From DAOTUB01 sp034437455 (GTDB lineage: Bacteria; Chloroflexota; Anaerolineae; B4-G1), in NCBI GenBank assembly GCA_034437455.1, contig DAOTUB010000063.1, positions 1-62,623 of the forward strand: DNA of 62,623 bases. The letters run 5' to 3'. Below are positions 7,395 through 15,979 of this stretch, one piece after another. Position numbers and translations under genes: made by a program. Within the stretch, counting starts at the first letter, position 1. Each line of letters begins with the position of its first letter. The notes under the pieces were generated by a model, which was not told the origin of the DNA, made no database searches, and saw only the letters and a program-made list of their open reading frames with translations.

Positions 7395-9134
7395 ATGTCC
7401 AAAATTTTGCGTGTCAATATGACGGACCGCACCACCGCCTACGAGGACGCGCCCGAAACATACAAGTTCCTCGCCGGTCGTGGTCTCACATCCACCATGA
7501 TCCACGATGAGGTGGATCCCACCTGTCATCCGCTCGGCCCCAACAACAAACTCGTCTTTGCTCCGGGCATCGTCACCGGCACCAACGCGGCGACCTCTGG
7601 CCGGGTATCGGTGGGCGGCAAGTCCCCGCTCACCGGCGGCATCAAAGAGGCGAACGCCGGCACCATCTGGCCCCAATTGGTCGCCCGGTTGGGCCTCAAG
7701 GCCATTGTCGTGGAGGGCCTTCCCGAGGACGACGGCTGGTGGGGGCTGCACGTCACCAAGGATGGCGCCGAGTTCTTCCCCGCCGACGAGTACGCGGGCC
7801 AGAGCCTCAACGAGATCTTTCCCGGTCTCTTTGAGCGCTTTGGCAAGAAGGTAGGCATCGCCACCATCGGCGTGGCCGGAGAGCATAAGATGGCCATGTC
7901 CGGCATCTGCTTCAATGACATTGACAACCGGCCCAGCCGCTACGCCGGTCGCGGCGGCCTGGGCGCGGTGATGGGCAGCAAGGGCCTCAAGTTCATCGTC
8001 GTGGACGGCGCGGGCGGGCCTGGAGTCCACATCGAGAACAAGGAGCTTTTCGACCAGGGGCGCAAAAAGTTGAGCGATGCGCTGCGCAGCCACGCCATCA
8101 CGAAACCCGGCGGCGGTCTCAACTCCTACGGCACCGCTGTCCTGGTCAACATCGTCAACGAGGCCGGTGGTTTGCCCACCCGCAACTTTCGCGAGGGTCG
8201 CTTCGAGGAAGCGGCCAAGATATCGGGCGAGGCCATGGCCGAGTATTGCGAGAACCGGGGAGGTGCGGGCACGATGGGCCATCCCTGCCATCCTGGCTGC
8301 ATCATCCAATGCTCCAACGTCATCCCCAACCCCGACGGCACCGAGCTGGCCTCTTGCATCGAGTACGAGACCACCTGGGCCTTGGGCGCCAATTGCGGCA
8401 TCGGTGACCTGGACGTGGTCGGCAAGCTCACCGCGATGTGCAACGACATCGGGTTGGATACCATCGAGGCCGGCGACGTCATCGGCGTGGCGATGGAGGC
8501 CGGGCTGGCCGAGTTCGGCGACGGCGAAAAGGCGATCGAGATGCTGGAAGAGATCCGCAAGGGCACCCCGCTGGGCCACATCCTGGGCCAGGGAACCGAG
8601 TTCACCGCCAAAGCGTTTGGCGTCACCCGCTCGCCCACGGTCAAGGGGCAGGGCATGCCCGCCTACGAGCCTCGCGCCATCAAGGGCATCGGCATGACCT
8701 ACGCCATCAGCACGATGGGCGCCGATCACACCTCTGGCTACACCATCGCCCCCGAGATCCTGGCCTGCGGCGGCGACGTGGACCAGTTCGACGCGGACAA
8801 AGCGGAACTGGTGCGCGCCTTCCAGTATACCACGGCGTTCATCGACACCTCCGGTCACTGCCTCTTCATCGCTTTCGCTATCCTGGATATTTCCGAGGGC
8901 TTTGAGGGCTTGATCGAGGAATGCAACGGTGTCCTGGGTACGGATTGGACGGCGGACGACGTGACCCGCATCGGCAAAGAGATCCTGGCCAAAGAGATCG
9001 CCTTCAACCGGGCGGCTGGCTTCACCCCGGCGGACGACCGCATCCCCGAGTTTATGACGTATGAGAAGCTCCCGCCTCATAACGTCGTCTGGGATGTGCC
9101 GGACGAGACACTGGATGCCGTTTTCGCAGCCTAG
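7395..9134 (+). CDS. Aldehyde:ferredoxin oxidoreductase family (tungsten/Moco-bispterin) protein
   Basis: A 579-residue AOR-family enzyme that oxidises aldehydes to acids with ferredoxin, using a bis-pterin tungsten or molybdenum centre and one [4Fe-4S] cluster. Pterin-binding segments include GRVSVGGKSPLTGG and RYAGRGGLGAVMGSKGLK. Cluster cysteines are in HPCHPGCIIQCSN and the fourth probably in DTSGHCLF near residue 493. The CHPGC spacing is that of the non-archetypal AOR subfamily, so the substrate is uncertain. The start has AAGGAGGTG upstream. Transcription is probably controlled by the leader terminator. Confidence 0.9.
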   Translation: MSKILRVNMTDRTTAYEDAPETYKFLAGRGLTSTMIHDEVDPTCHPLGPNNKLVFAPGIVTGTNAATSGRVSVGGKSPLTGGIKEANAGTIWPQLVARLGLKAIVVEGLPEDDGWWGLHVTKDGAEFFPADEYAGQSLNEIFPGLFERFGKKVGIATIGVAGEHKMAMSGICFNDIDNRPSRYAGRGGLGAVMGSKGLKFIVVDGAGGPGVHIENKELFDQGRKKLSDALRSHAITKPGGGLNSYGTAVLVNIVNEAGGLPTRNFREGRFEEAAKISGEAMAEYCENRGGAGTMGHPCHPGCIIQCSNVIPNPDGTELASCIEYETTWALGANCGIGDLDVVGKLTAMCNDIGLDTIEAGDVIGVAMEAGLAEFGDGEKAIEMLEEIRKGTPLGHILGQGTEFTAKAFGVTRSPTVKGQGMPAYEPRAIKGIGMTYAISTMGADHTSGYTIAPEILACGGDVDQFDADKAELVRAFQYTTAFIDTSGHCLFIAFAILDISEGFEGLIEECNGVLGTDWTADDVTRIGKEILAKEIAFNRAAGFTPADDRIPEFMTYEKLPPHNVVWDVPDETLDAVFAA

Positions 9135-9150
9135 CTCGTTGTGACGCCGG

Positions 9151-9185
9151 AACCGCCGGGCCGCCTGATAGGCCCGGCGGTTTTC
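9151..9185 (+). terminator. Intrinsic terminator after the AOR gene
   Basis: AACCGCCGGGCC pairs with GGCCCGGCGGTT around an 8-nt loop, then TTTTC. It lies 17 bp after the AOR stop. Confidence 0.85.
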
Positions 9186-9226
9186 GTGTCTGGCTCGATG
9201 AATGAATGACAGGCGAGATGTGAGAT

Positions 9227-9341
9227 CAGCAACTCCCGTTTTGTAGCCGCGCTTTCCATAGCGCGTGCATTTTGCCACATGAAGCCGCGATATAGAAATC
9301 GCGGCTACAACTCTCGTTTTTTCCCATAACGGGAATTACTG
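9227..9341. mobile_element. MITE-like element, family 1, copy 1
   Basis: A 115-bp non-coding element with terminal inverted repeats (CAGCAACTCCCGTT and AACGGGAATTACTG, 12 of 14 paired) and internal GTAGCCGCG/CGCGGCTAC palindromes. Flanks ATGTGAGAT and GTTTGAGAT look like an aged 9-bp target duplication (7 of 9). Nearly the same element occurs at 44404-44523. Confidence 0.8.
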
Positions 9342-9349
9342 GTTTGAGA

Positions 9350-9377
9350 TTGACATTTGGACTCTTTCCAATATACT
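9350..9377 (+). promoter_or_regulatory. Promoter for the MoaD-NTase-MBL operon
   Basis: TTGACA (9350-9355), 16 bp spacer, TATACT (9372-9377). The -35 begins within the last base of the MITE flank duplication, so the insertion sits directly against this promoter. Confidence 0.65.
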
Positions 9378-9426
9378 GGTACAGCAGGATTGGGTGATCC
9401 GATCCGTGACTCGATAGGAATGAAAC

Positions 9427-9669
9427 ATGATCGTGCATGTCAAATTGTTCGCTACGCTCCGCCGCCGGTATCCTGACATAGGGATCGGCGAATCTATGCC
9501 GGTAGAACTGCCAGATGGGGCGACTGTAGAGCAGTTGATCGAGCGCCTCCATCTGCCCCTCGATCAAGTCAAGATCGTCTTTGTCAACAACGTCGTGCAG
9601 CGGGAGCCATACACCGCACTGCACGACGGGGATCAAGTGGGCATCTTTCCCCCGGTGGGAGGAGGATAG
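9427..9669 (+). CDS. moaD: MoaD-like sulfur carrier protein
   Basis: An 80-residue beta-grasp protein ending FPPVGGG, the diglycine tail that is adenylated and thiocarboxylated by MoeB-type enzymes for molybdopterin dithiolene synthesis. The body (HVKLFATLRRRYPD, LPDGATVEQLIERL) is typical. First gene after a clear promoter; the next gene begins 3 bp after its stop. With the AOR gene upstream it probably serves the tungsto/molybdopterin of that enzyme. Confidence 0.85.
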   Translation: MIVHVKLFATLRRRYPDIGIGESMPVELPDGATVEQLIERLHLPLDQVKIVFVNNVVQREPYTALHDGDQVGIFPPVGGG

Positions 9670-9672
9670 TTT

Positions 9673-10224
9673 ATGTCTGCCAGTATTCAATCTACCACGC
9701 TGTCGCTGGAAAAAGTCGCCCGGCGGCTGGACGATGCGGGAGTCGCCTGGGCGGTGTTTGCCGGGGCGGCGGCGTCCGTCTACGGCGGAACCCGCCCGCT
9801 GACCGACGTGGACATTCTCGTCCCCTCCACTGCGGGAGACCGTGTGACCGCTCTGTTCCCCGAAGCGCGGGTGAAACGTGGGAACGATGGAACTGTTCAG
9901 GTGATCCAGTTGCCCGGATTTGACATCCTGGCCGGGCTGACCGTGATGGATCTCGACGCCGAGATGGCGGCGCGGCTGACGCGCCACGAGATCGCGGGCG
10001 TCATCGTGCCCGTCATCCCACCCGAGGACAATATCCTGCTCAAGGCAATGCGTGGGCGCGGCCCGGAGGTGGGCAAGCACGATTGGGAAGACGTGCAAGA
10101 GATGATGGCGCACCTCCCGACCCTCGATTGGGAGTACCTGCACTGGCGGGCCGAGGCCTGCCGGGGAGAGCGTGTGTTGGAGCGTTTAGAAGCCATGAGA
10201 ACCAACCAAATGGAGGAGCGATGA
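9673..10224 (+). CDS. Nucleotidyltransferase-superfamily protein
   Basis: A 183-residue protein with the minimal NTase fold: GGTRPLTDVDILVP carries the acidic DxD pair and FDILAG a third acidic residue. Such domains occur in AbiEii-type antitoxin/toxin proteins and in housekeeping transferases. Here it sits between a MoaD-like protein and a metallo-beta-lactamase-fold protein in one operon, so a link to cofactor metabolism is possible but unproven. Its last codons overlap the next start by 4 bp (ATGA). Confidence 0.7.
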   Translation: MSASIQSTTLSLEKVARRLDDAGVAWAVFAGAAASVYGGTRPLTDVDILVPSTAGDRVTALFPEARVKRGNDGTVQVIQLPGFDILAGLTVMDLDAEMAARLTRHEIAGVIVPVIPPEDNILLKAMRGRGPEVGKHDWEDVQEMMAHLPTLDWEYLHWRAEACRGERVLERLEAMRTNQMEER

Positions 10225-11207
10225 GCGAGATAGAGCACTTTGGCGAAACCCAGAACGTAGAGATCACCGTGCTGGTGGATAACCGGGCCGATCTGATGGT
10301 CACGTCGACCGACACGGTGAAACGCTACACCGACGAGCCGCTGCTGGCCGAACACGGCTTTGCGGCTCTGGTCGATCTCAAGGGCGCCGGGGTACGCATC
10401 TTGTGGGACGCCGGCCTCACCCAGACCGTGTTTATGGAAAACGTGGCGTGCATGGAGATCGACATGACGACGATCGACAGGATCGCATTGAGCCACGGCC
10501 ATGGCGATCACTTTGGGGCGATGACGGACGTGCTCAAAGCGATCGCGGGGCATCCGAGCTACCAGGAGTGGGACGAGGACGTCACGGCAGAGGAGATCCA
10601 CGATTGGACAGAGAGCCACAAAGCGCCGTTGATCGCCCACCCCGCTGTCTTCCGGGAGCGGTGGGGGATCGACGAGGAGGGAGGTAAAAAGTACGGCCCC
10701 AACGTCGTGCCGCGCGACGAGTGGGAGGCAGCCGGCGCGAATCTCATCCTCTCCGAAGGCCCGTACCAACTGGGGCCAGGATGCTGGACCACGGGCGCCG
10801 TCCCGCGCCTGAGCTTTGAGCAGGCCGGCGTGTCGCCGTCTCGCGCCTATCGGGAAGGAGACGAGTTTATCCGCGATTACATGGACGACGACCAGGCCAT
10901 CGTCATCCACGTCAAGGGCAAGGGACTGGTCGTTCTCTCCGGCTGCGCGCACTCGGGGATCCTGAACACCGTCAACTATGCCCGGGAGATCAGCGGCGTG
11001 GACAAGGTGTGGGCTGTCGTCGGCGGATTCCACCTGGCGCCTGCGGACGACGGGGAGATTCAGCGCACGATTGACGAGATCAAGAAGCTGGAGCCTGCGA
11101 TGATCGTTCCCATGCATTGCACCGGCTTCAAGGCGATCAGCCAGTTCTCCATCCAGATGCCGGACGAGTTCGTGCTGGGCGTCGTGGGTACCAAGTACCT
11201 GTTCTAG
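10221..11207 (+). CDS. Metallo-beta-lactamase-fold hydrolase (dihydropteroate-synthase-like MBL group)
   Basis: A 328-residue MBL-fold protein with the metal site SHGHGDHFGAM (HxHxDH), GCAHSGILNTV and GGFHLAP. This pattern is that of the MBL subgroup related to archaeal methanopterin-type phosphate synthase (MJ0301), found in many anaerobes. ATG 10221 follows GGAGGAGCG and overlaps the preceding stop. Operon context with AOR and MoaD suggests pterin chemistry, an inference. Confidence 0.85.
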   Translation: MSEIEHFGETQNVEITVLVDNRADLMVTSTDTVKRYTDEPLLAEHGFAALVDLKGAGVRILWDAGLTQTVFMENVACMEIDMTTIDRIALSHGHGDHFGAMTDVLKAIAGHPSYQEWDEDVTAEEIHDWTESHKAPLIAHPAVFRERWGIDEEGGKKYGPNVVPRDEWEAAGANLILSEGPYQLGPGCWTTGAVPRLSFEQAGVSPSRAYREGDEFIRDYMDDDQAIVIHVKGKGLVVLSGCAHSGILNTVNYAREISGVDKVWAVVGGFHLAPADDGEIQRTIDEIKKLEPAMIVPMHCTGFKAISQFSIQMPDEFVLGVVGTKYLF

Positions 11208-11292
11208 TGAAACGGTGGATAAGATTCCTACGTGATACGTCGGCCACGTCGGTCCTGCCAGCCAGGGAGCCGTGCTATTCGGCCATCCTTCG

Positions 11293-11320
11293 TTGACAGA
11301 ATAGGGTTTTTGTATATACT
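11293..11320 (+). promoter_or_regulatory. Promoter of the Phd/RelE-type module
   Basis: TTGACA (11293-11298), 16 bp spacer, TATACT (11315-11320), 34 bp before the antitoxin ATG. Confidence 0.65.
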
Positions 11321-11354
11321 TTGGGCAGTGCAGAAGCAAGAGGAGGGGTGAAAA

Positions 11355-11657
11355 ATGGTTGGAACAATGTCATCTGTCGAGACTCACACGATCTCGTTCG
11401 AGCAAGCACAAGCCGACCTCCAGCGCGTGCTCAATGACGTGCGAATCCACAAAAAGCCTTATCTTCTCACTCAGGCAGGGGAGCCTCAAGTGCTCATCAT
11501 CAGCCTGGAAGAGTATGAGGATTTACTAGAAGAGCTTGCACTGCTCTCCGATCCCGATCATATCGCTCAGGTAGCCGAGGCGCGAGCTGATTACCGGGCC
11601 GGTACGGGGCGATCCTTCGACGATTACGTTGCCCAACGGGAAGCGCATGACGACTGA
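11355..11657 (+). CDS. Phd/YefM-family antitoxin
   Basis: A 100-residue antitoxin: the N-terminal Phd fold (HTISFEQAQADLQRVLNDV, EPQVLIISLEEYEDLLEEL) binds DNA and represses the operon, and the acidic C-terminus would wrap the toxin. Ribosome site GAGGGGTGAAAA precedes the ATG. The toxin gene overlaps its last 11 bases but is frameshifted, so this antitoxin may be an orphan. Confidence 0.85.
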   Translation: MVGTMSSVETHTISFEQAQADLQRVLNDVRIHKKPYLLTQAGEPQVLIISLEEYEDLLEELALLSDPDHIAQVAEARADYRAGTGRSFDDYVAQREAHDD

Positions 11658-11921
11658 ATACCACGTCGTTATCGCTAACCGGCGGGTAGAGAAGCAACTA
11701 GGCCGGCTCCCTGGCGACGTTTTTGCGCGGGTGCGACGGCGATACAACAACTCCAGAATAACCCCCGTACTCCCGGTTGTCGTAGGCTGCACCATCCGGC
11801 GATCGGTGAGTACCGCTTGCGCATTGGCGATTGGCGCATTATCTATGACGTAGACGATGATGCCTGTGAGGTCATCATCGTGCGGGTGATGCACCGGCGC
11901 GACGTATATCGCCGTCGTTGA
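11647..11921 (+). pseudogene. RelE/ParE-family toxin, frameshifted
   Basis: The first 37 or so codons read MTTEYHVVIANRRVEKQLGR onward, typical of a RelE N-terminus. The rest of the toxin (PGCRRLHHPAIGEYRLRIG, WRIIYDV, VMHRRDVYRRR) is only in another frame, entered near 11750. Total length is 275 bp, so loss of one base explains the shift. The unshifted product stops after 74 residues without the catalytic C-terminal half. A sequencing error is the alternative. Confidence 0.8.
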
Positions 11922-12171
11922 ACTTGTACAAGGAACTAACGATGCAGATTCACGAAATTCCGTGCGCGGGGGGGGACAAATAGCCTAACCTTTCATTCCC
12001 GTGCGTCTTTGATCAGCCAACGCGCCTGCGATGAGGTATGTGTAAGCCCTCATCGCAAGCGCGTTTTTTGTTGCCTGGGTGCGGAAAGGAGGTGAAGCCT
12101 ATCGTTAAAACTGGCTGCAAGAGAAGCGCCATGTATCCGTGTAAACATAGACGTTAAGGAGGATGACAAAA
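11922..12171. other. Intergenic region with a terminator
   Basis: Holds a strong terminator at 12021-12069 and the ribosome site of the decayed gene at 12172. A possible 21-codon frame from a GTG near 12093 abuts its only ribosome site and is not called. Confidence 0.4.
12021..12069 (+). terminator. Intrinsic terminator
   Basis: A stem of 16-nt arms (12021-12036 with 12048-12063, one mismatch) followed by six T residues. Confidence 0.85.
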
Positions 12172-13151
12172 ATGACGAAGAGAATTTCGAGTATTTCGAT
12201 GCTGGTGACATTACTTGGTGCTCTGTGCCTCCCATCGGCCAGTGCACAGGGAGGCCGGGTGTGAGAGCAAGTAGTTGGCAATGGGTTTGGTAATGCCTAC
12301 AATGAAGCATTGCAGGCTTTGACTGTCTTCGATGACGACCTATACGTGGGAACCGGAAATACGGCGCTGAGCTATGGCGCAGTAGCGGTGTCGGTGATCC
12401 ACCATTTACTGATTGGACCCAGGTAAACGCCGACGGCTTTGGTGATGCCAGCAATGTTGCAGGCATCGCCGCCATGACCGTCTTTGGCGGCGACCTGTAC
12501 GTGGGAACCGTAAATAATCCCTTGAATCCCGGCACTGGTTGTGAGGTATGGCACAGCAGCGACGGTACCACTTGGAACCAGGTCAATACCGATGGTTTTG
12601 GAGACGCCGACAACCTTTTTGCCACGTCTCTGGCCGTCTTTGGCGGCGACCTGTACGTGGGAACTACCAATTGGAACACTGGTGCTGAGGTGTGGAGCTG
12701 CCAGACCTGCGATGGCACTGACTGGACCCAGGTCATCAATGGCGGCTTTGGTGATGTCGACAACGAAGAAGTTACGTCCATGATTCCTTTCGATGGTGAT
12801 CTGTGCGCAGGGACTTCGAACAATGATGCTGTTCCAACCAATAGCTGTGAAGTGTGGTGTAGCAGTGATGGCGCCAATTGGACCCAAGTTAACGTTGATG
12901 GCTTTGGTGATGCTGGCAACGCCAGTGCTTCTACTATGGCTGCCTTTGACGACAACCTGTACGTAGGAACAAGATACGTCGGTGATACTGGCGGCCAGGT
13001 ATGGCGATGGCGACTTTCGGAGACGGTCGGGGGCGTCACGTTCCCCAGTGCTGGCGTGCAGGCGGTGGCTCCGCCGCTCGCCGGGGTGGGGTTGGCGCTT
13101 GGCGTAGTGGTGCTGGGCGGCGCGGTCTGGTACGCGCGGCGGCGCAGGTAG
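12172..13151 (+). pseudogene. Secreted propeller-repeat surface protein, decayed
   Basis: Starts with AAGGAGG and a signal peptide (MTKRISSISMLVTLLGALCL, then PSASAQ). Codon 31 is TGA where the repeat pattern (W-QV--NGFG) calls for tryptophan. Near 12361 one base is missing, moving the remainder to another frame. The rest encodes tandem repeats of the type VFGGDLYVGT-EVW-SSDG-WTQVN-DGFGD, and a C-terminal hydrophobic anchor (GVGLALGVVVLGGAVWYARR). The last 225 residues stay open from an internal ATG at 12474 without a good ribosome site. Confidence 0.8.
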
Positions 13152-13180
13152 GGCAAATTGCCAATTTGTTCAGCAGGAAA

Positions 13181-13245
13181 GCCTCTGGCTCTCGTGAATG
13201 AGGTCCAGAGGCTTTTTTGTCAAAACGGTGGGAGCGTGGTATGAT
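13181..13245 (+). promoter_or_regulatory. Terminator-promoter module, copy 1
   Basis: GCCTCTGG/CCAGAGGC stem with a T-run (13181-13218), overlapping TTGTCA (13217-13222) that has TATGAT (13240-13245) 17 bp downstream. A diverged copy occurs at 13985-14049. Confidence 0.7.
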
Positions 13246-13283
13246 GTTGGCGATAGGAAAAGCAATGATCGGAGGTGAGACGG

Positions 13284-13520
13284 ATGTTAGAGGCAATCAA
13301 ACTGAGGGGCAAAATTGATTCCAACGCGCAAGTGGTCATTCTGGAAGCGCCAGACAATCTGCCAGTGGGAGACGTGGAGGTGATTCTGCTGTATGAACAG
13401 GTTGCACTACCCCAAGAGCCAGTTGGGCTATCCCCCCTAGACTGGCCGTCCCTGGATGGTGGGCAGTATCTGGGAGGAATGCTAACGCGTGAGGAAATCT
13501 ACGATGACGACGGGCGGTAA
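13284..13520 (+). CDS. Antitoxin-like protein of a PIN toxin module
   Basis: A 78-residue acidic protein, MLEAIKLRGKIDSNAQVVI onward, of the small AbrB/VapB-like kind that precede PIN toxins. GGAGG lies 8 nt before the ATG. Its last 17 bases overlap the PIN gene. No classical DNA-binding motif is obvious. Confidence 0.65.
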   Translation: MLEAIKLRGKIDSNAQVVILEAPDNLPVGDVEVILLYEQVALPQEPVGLSPLDWPSLDGGQYLGGMLTREEIYDDDGR

Positions 13521-13947
13521 CCGGGTGCTCGTCGATACCAACGTATTGGTCTACAGCACGGTCAAGAGTTGTCCCAAGTTTCAAGAAGCTCGCGCCTGGC
13601 TTGATCAGATGTTCAAGCGCGGCGATAGCCTGGTCATCATTCCGCAGATTATCAGAGAGTATTTGGTGGTCTTGACGCGAGGAAAAATTTTCACGGAGAC
13701 ATTCACCATTGATCAAGCCCTGCGTGAGATCGAGGCAATCCTCAAAACGGTAGTGGTATTGGATGAAACCGTTCAAGTGGCTGAACAACTTTGGGCTCTA
13801 GTCAGGAAACACAATGTGCAGGGCAAGAGCGTTCACGATGCCAATTTAGTGGCAGGTATGTTGACCTATGGGGTGCAACGTTTGGCCACCTACAATACCG
13901 CTGACTTTAAGCGATTTACAGAGATCACTATGGAACCAACGCCGTGA
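13504..13947 (+). CDS. VapC-like PIN-domain ribonuclease toxin
   Basis: A 147-residue PIN protein. Acidic metal ligands are in VLVDTNVLVYS, the IREYLVV segment and SVHDANLVAGML; ATYNTADFKRF closes the domain. VapC toxins cut specific RNAs when their antitoxin is lost. ATG 13504 overlaps the antitoxin gene, with GAGGAAATC upstream. Confidence 0.85.
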   Translation: MTTGGNRVLVDTNVLVYSTVKSCPKFQEARAWLDQMFKRGDSLVIIPQIIREYLVVLTRGKIFTETFTIDQALREIEAILKTVVVLDETVQVAEQLWALVRKHNVQGKSVHDANLVAGMLTYGVQRLATYNTADFKRFTEITMEPTP

Positions 13948-13984
13948 TCCATAGTGACAAAATTGGCTAACGGAGTGTGCCAAG

Positions 13985-14049
13985 TTCCTGGCTCTCGTAG
14001 ATGAGGGCCGGGGGCTTTTGTTGTCAAGCCCGTCGCAGTGTGATACAAT
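13985..14049 (+). promoter_or_regulatory. Terminator-promoter module, copy 2
   Basis: Shares CTGGCTCTCGT and ATGAGG with copy 1, an imperfect GC stem ending in CTTTTG, then TTGTCA (14021-14026), 17 bp, TACAAT (14044-14049). It would end the toxin transcript and start the hydrolase transcript. Confidence 0.6.
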
Positions 14050-14091
14050 TCGCTGCGTTTATCCACTGAATTGAACTACCAGGAGGCTCCA

Positions 14092-15933
14092 ATGAGCACG
14101 AGCAAGCTTTTCGATACCGAACGTCGCAGCCAGGCAGGCGTCGTCTTCGTCGTCTGCCTCGTCGTCCTGGTCGGCGCGGCCGTCGTCGCGTCGCTGGCGC
14201 AGCGGGATTTCGGAAACGTCGAGGTCACGAACGTGACCTATCCGAACTTGAACGGTATCCCGGTGCGGGCCAAGCTGCTCCGGCCCGTCGAGGCGACGCG
14301 AGAGAACCCGATGCCGGGCGTCGTCTACATCCACGGCTACCAGAACAACCGCGAGACGAGCGACGCCTACTGCATCGAGATGGCGCGGCGCGGTTTCGTC
14401 GTGCTCAACATCGACGCCATCGGGCGGGGCAACTCGGGCAACCCGAACGACCCTGATGCTCCCGATTTCGACGTGACGTATGGCGGTCGCACTTCTCTGG
14501 AGTATCTAAAGTCCTTGCCTTTCGTGGACGCGGACTCGGTCGGCATGATGGGCCACAGCCTGGGCGCCGAGATGGCCTACGCGGTTGCGTTGGAGGATCC
14601 GACCGTCGAGGGGCTGGTCATCTCCGGATTCGCCTACACACTGGATGGGTCCGCGACGGCCCCCAAGAATATGCTGATGATCATCGGCAAGTGGGACGAG
14701 TACCGCGAGCGGATGACGGGCACGCGGGACATAGAGAAGGAGTGGATGAGCACGCCCCAGACCCGGCAAGTGATCGCCGTCGAGAATCCCCGGCTCGGTG
14801 TGACCTACGGCGATTTCGCGCAGGGGACGGCGCGGCGAGTCTTTGTGCCCCGCGCCATCCACATTCAAGAATCCCACAGTCGCGCCGCCATCGCCGAGGC
14901 CCTGGAGTGGATGAGAAGCACGCTCCATCCTCCGGCACAGCAATGGATCGATCCGCAACACCAGATCTGGCCGCTCAAAGAGTGGGGCACGCTGGTCGCC
15001 ATGCTCGCCGGATTCGCGTCCATCTTGCCGTTGGGTCTGATGCTGCTTCGCACCAAGTTCTTTAGCTCCCTTCGAGGCTTGACGGTGGGGAAATACGCCT
15101 GCTCCGGGAGAGCGTATCTCAAGCACGTCGCGATCAACGGACTGCTGATGTGGCTCTACCTGCCGTTGATCTTTGTCCTTTTTGGCCTGCACGTCTACGT
15201 TGTGCCGATTGATAAACTGTTTCCGATGATGATGGTCAACGGCACGGTCTGGTGGTTCGTGGGGATCAACGTCATTGGCTTTTTCATCTTCCGGCGCTGG
15301 TTCAAGAAGCAGGCGCAAGAAAACAGGCTGACGCTGGCGGACCTGGGCATCTCGTACCAGGACGACCGCCTCGCGCTGGACCGCGCACAGATCGGCAAGA
15401 CCATCCTGCTGGCCGCGATCCTGTTTGGGTTCGTCTATCTCTGCGAGCATCTGCTGGAGAGCATCTTTATCGTCGATTATCGCTTCATCTTCCCCTTTGC
15501 CAGCGACCTGACGCCCTACCGCGCCCTGATGTTCCTGCTCTATTTTCCGTTCCTGCTGATCGGCTTTGTTCTGATGGGATTCTTCCTGCACGGCCAGATC
15601 CGCCGGCCCAGAAAAGAGACCTGGCTGAAAACCTTCGTCTCCTGGTCGCTCTCCAACACGCTGGCGCTTGTGGTCCCGCTGATCCTGTTCATGATGATCC
15701 AGTACGTGCCACTGTTCACGACCGGGGCGATCCCCTTCGCCGGGCCTGGCGGGATGCTCGCCTCGTTCACGATGAACCTCTTTCACATCATCGGCGTGCT
15801 GGTGATGACGACCCCGATCTCGACCTGGTTTTACCAACTCACGGGCAGGCCCTACCTGGGCGCGCTGGTCAACGCGGCGCTCGTCGCCTGGATGTTTACC
15901 TCGTCCCAGGTCATCGCGCCGATCCCCGTGTGA
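14092..15933 (+). CDS. Alpha/beta hydrolase with multi-pass membrane C-terminus
   Basis: A 613-residue protein. One N-terminal membrane segment (VVFVVCLVVLVGAAVVAS) precedes an alpha/beta-hydrolase domain with VVYIHGYQNNRE and the nucleophile elbow MGHSLGAEMA (about residue 155). A later EAL/H region fits the triad. From about residue 305 at least seven hydrophobic segments follow. Such proteins are annotated as membrane dienelactone-hydrolase-like; the substrate is unknown. AGGAGGCTCCA precedes the ATG. Confidence 0.8.
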   Translation: MSTSKLFDTERRSQAGVVFVVCLVVLVGAAVVASLAQRDFGNVEVTNVTYPNLNGIPVRAKLLRPVEATRENPMPGVVYIHGYQNNRETSDAYCIEMARRGFVVLNIDAIGRGNSGNPNDPDAPDFDVTYGGRTSLEYLKSLPFVDADSVGMMGHSLGAEMAYAVALEDPTVEGLVISGFAYTLDGSATAPKNMLMIIGKWDEYRERMTGTRDIEKEWMSTPQTRQVIAVENPRLGVTYGDFAQGTARRVFVPRAIHIQESHSRAAIAEALEWMRSTLHPPAQQWIDPQHQIWPLKEWGTLVAMLAGFASILPLGLMLLRTKFFSSLRGLTVGKYACSGRAYLKHVAINGLLMWLYLPLIFVLFGLHVYVVPIDKLFPMMMVNGTVWWFVGINVIGFFIFRRWFKKQAQENRLTLADLGISYQDDRLALDRAQIGKTILLAAILFGFVYLCEHLLESIFIVDYRFIFPFASDLTPYRALMFLLYFPFLLIGFVLMGFFLHGQIRRPRKETWLKTFVSWSLSNTLALVVPLILFMMIQYVPLFTTGAIPFAGPGGMLASFTMNLFHIIGVLVMTTPISTWFYQLTGRPYLGALVNAALVAWMFTSSQVIAPIPV

Positions 15934-15979
15934 TGGAGATGACAGGTAGATTGTCTGTCCCAGCAGTGTAGAATATATC

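Noticed and set aside
7347..9278. Long minus-strand frame opposite the AOR gene
   Set aside because: GC-rich third-position shadow of a well-supported AOR gene.
12093..12158. Possible 21-codon leader peptide before the decayed surface gene
   Set aside because: Its GTG touches the only ribosome site with no spacing, and the region is decaying.
12262..12264. In-frame TGA as selenocysteine codon
   Set aside because: The repeat pattern predicts tryptophan, no SECIS-like hairpin follows, and a frameshift lies nearby, so simple decay is more likely.
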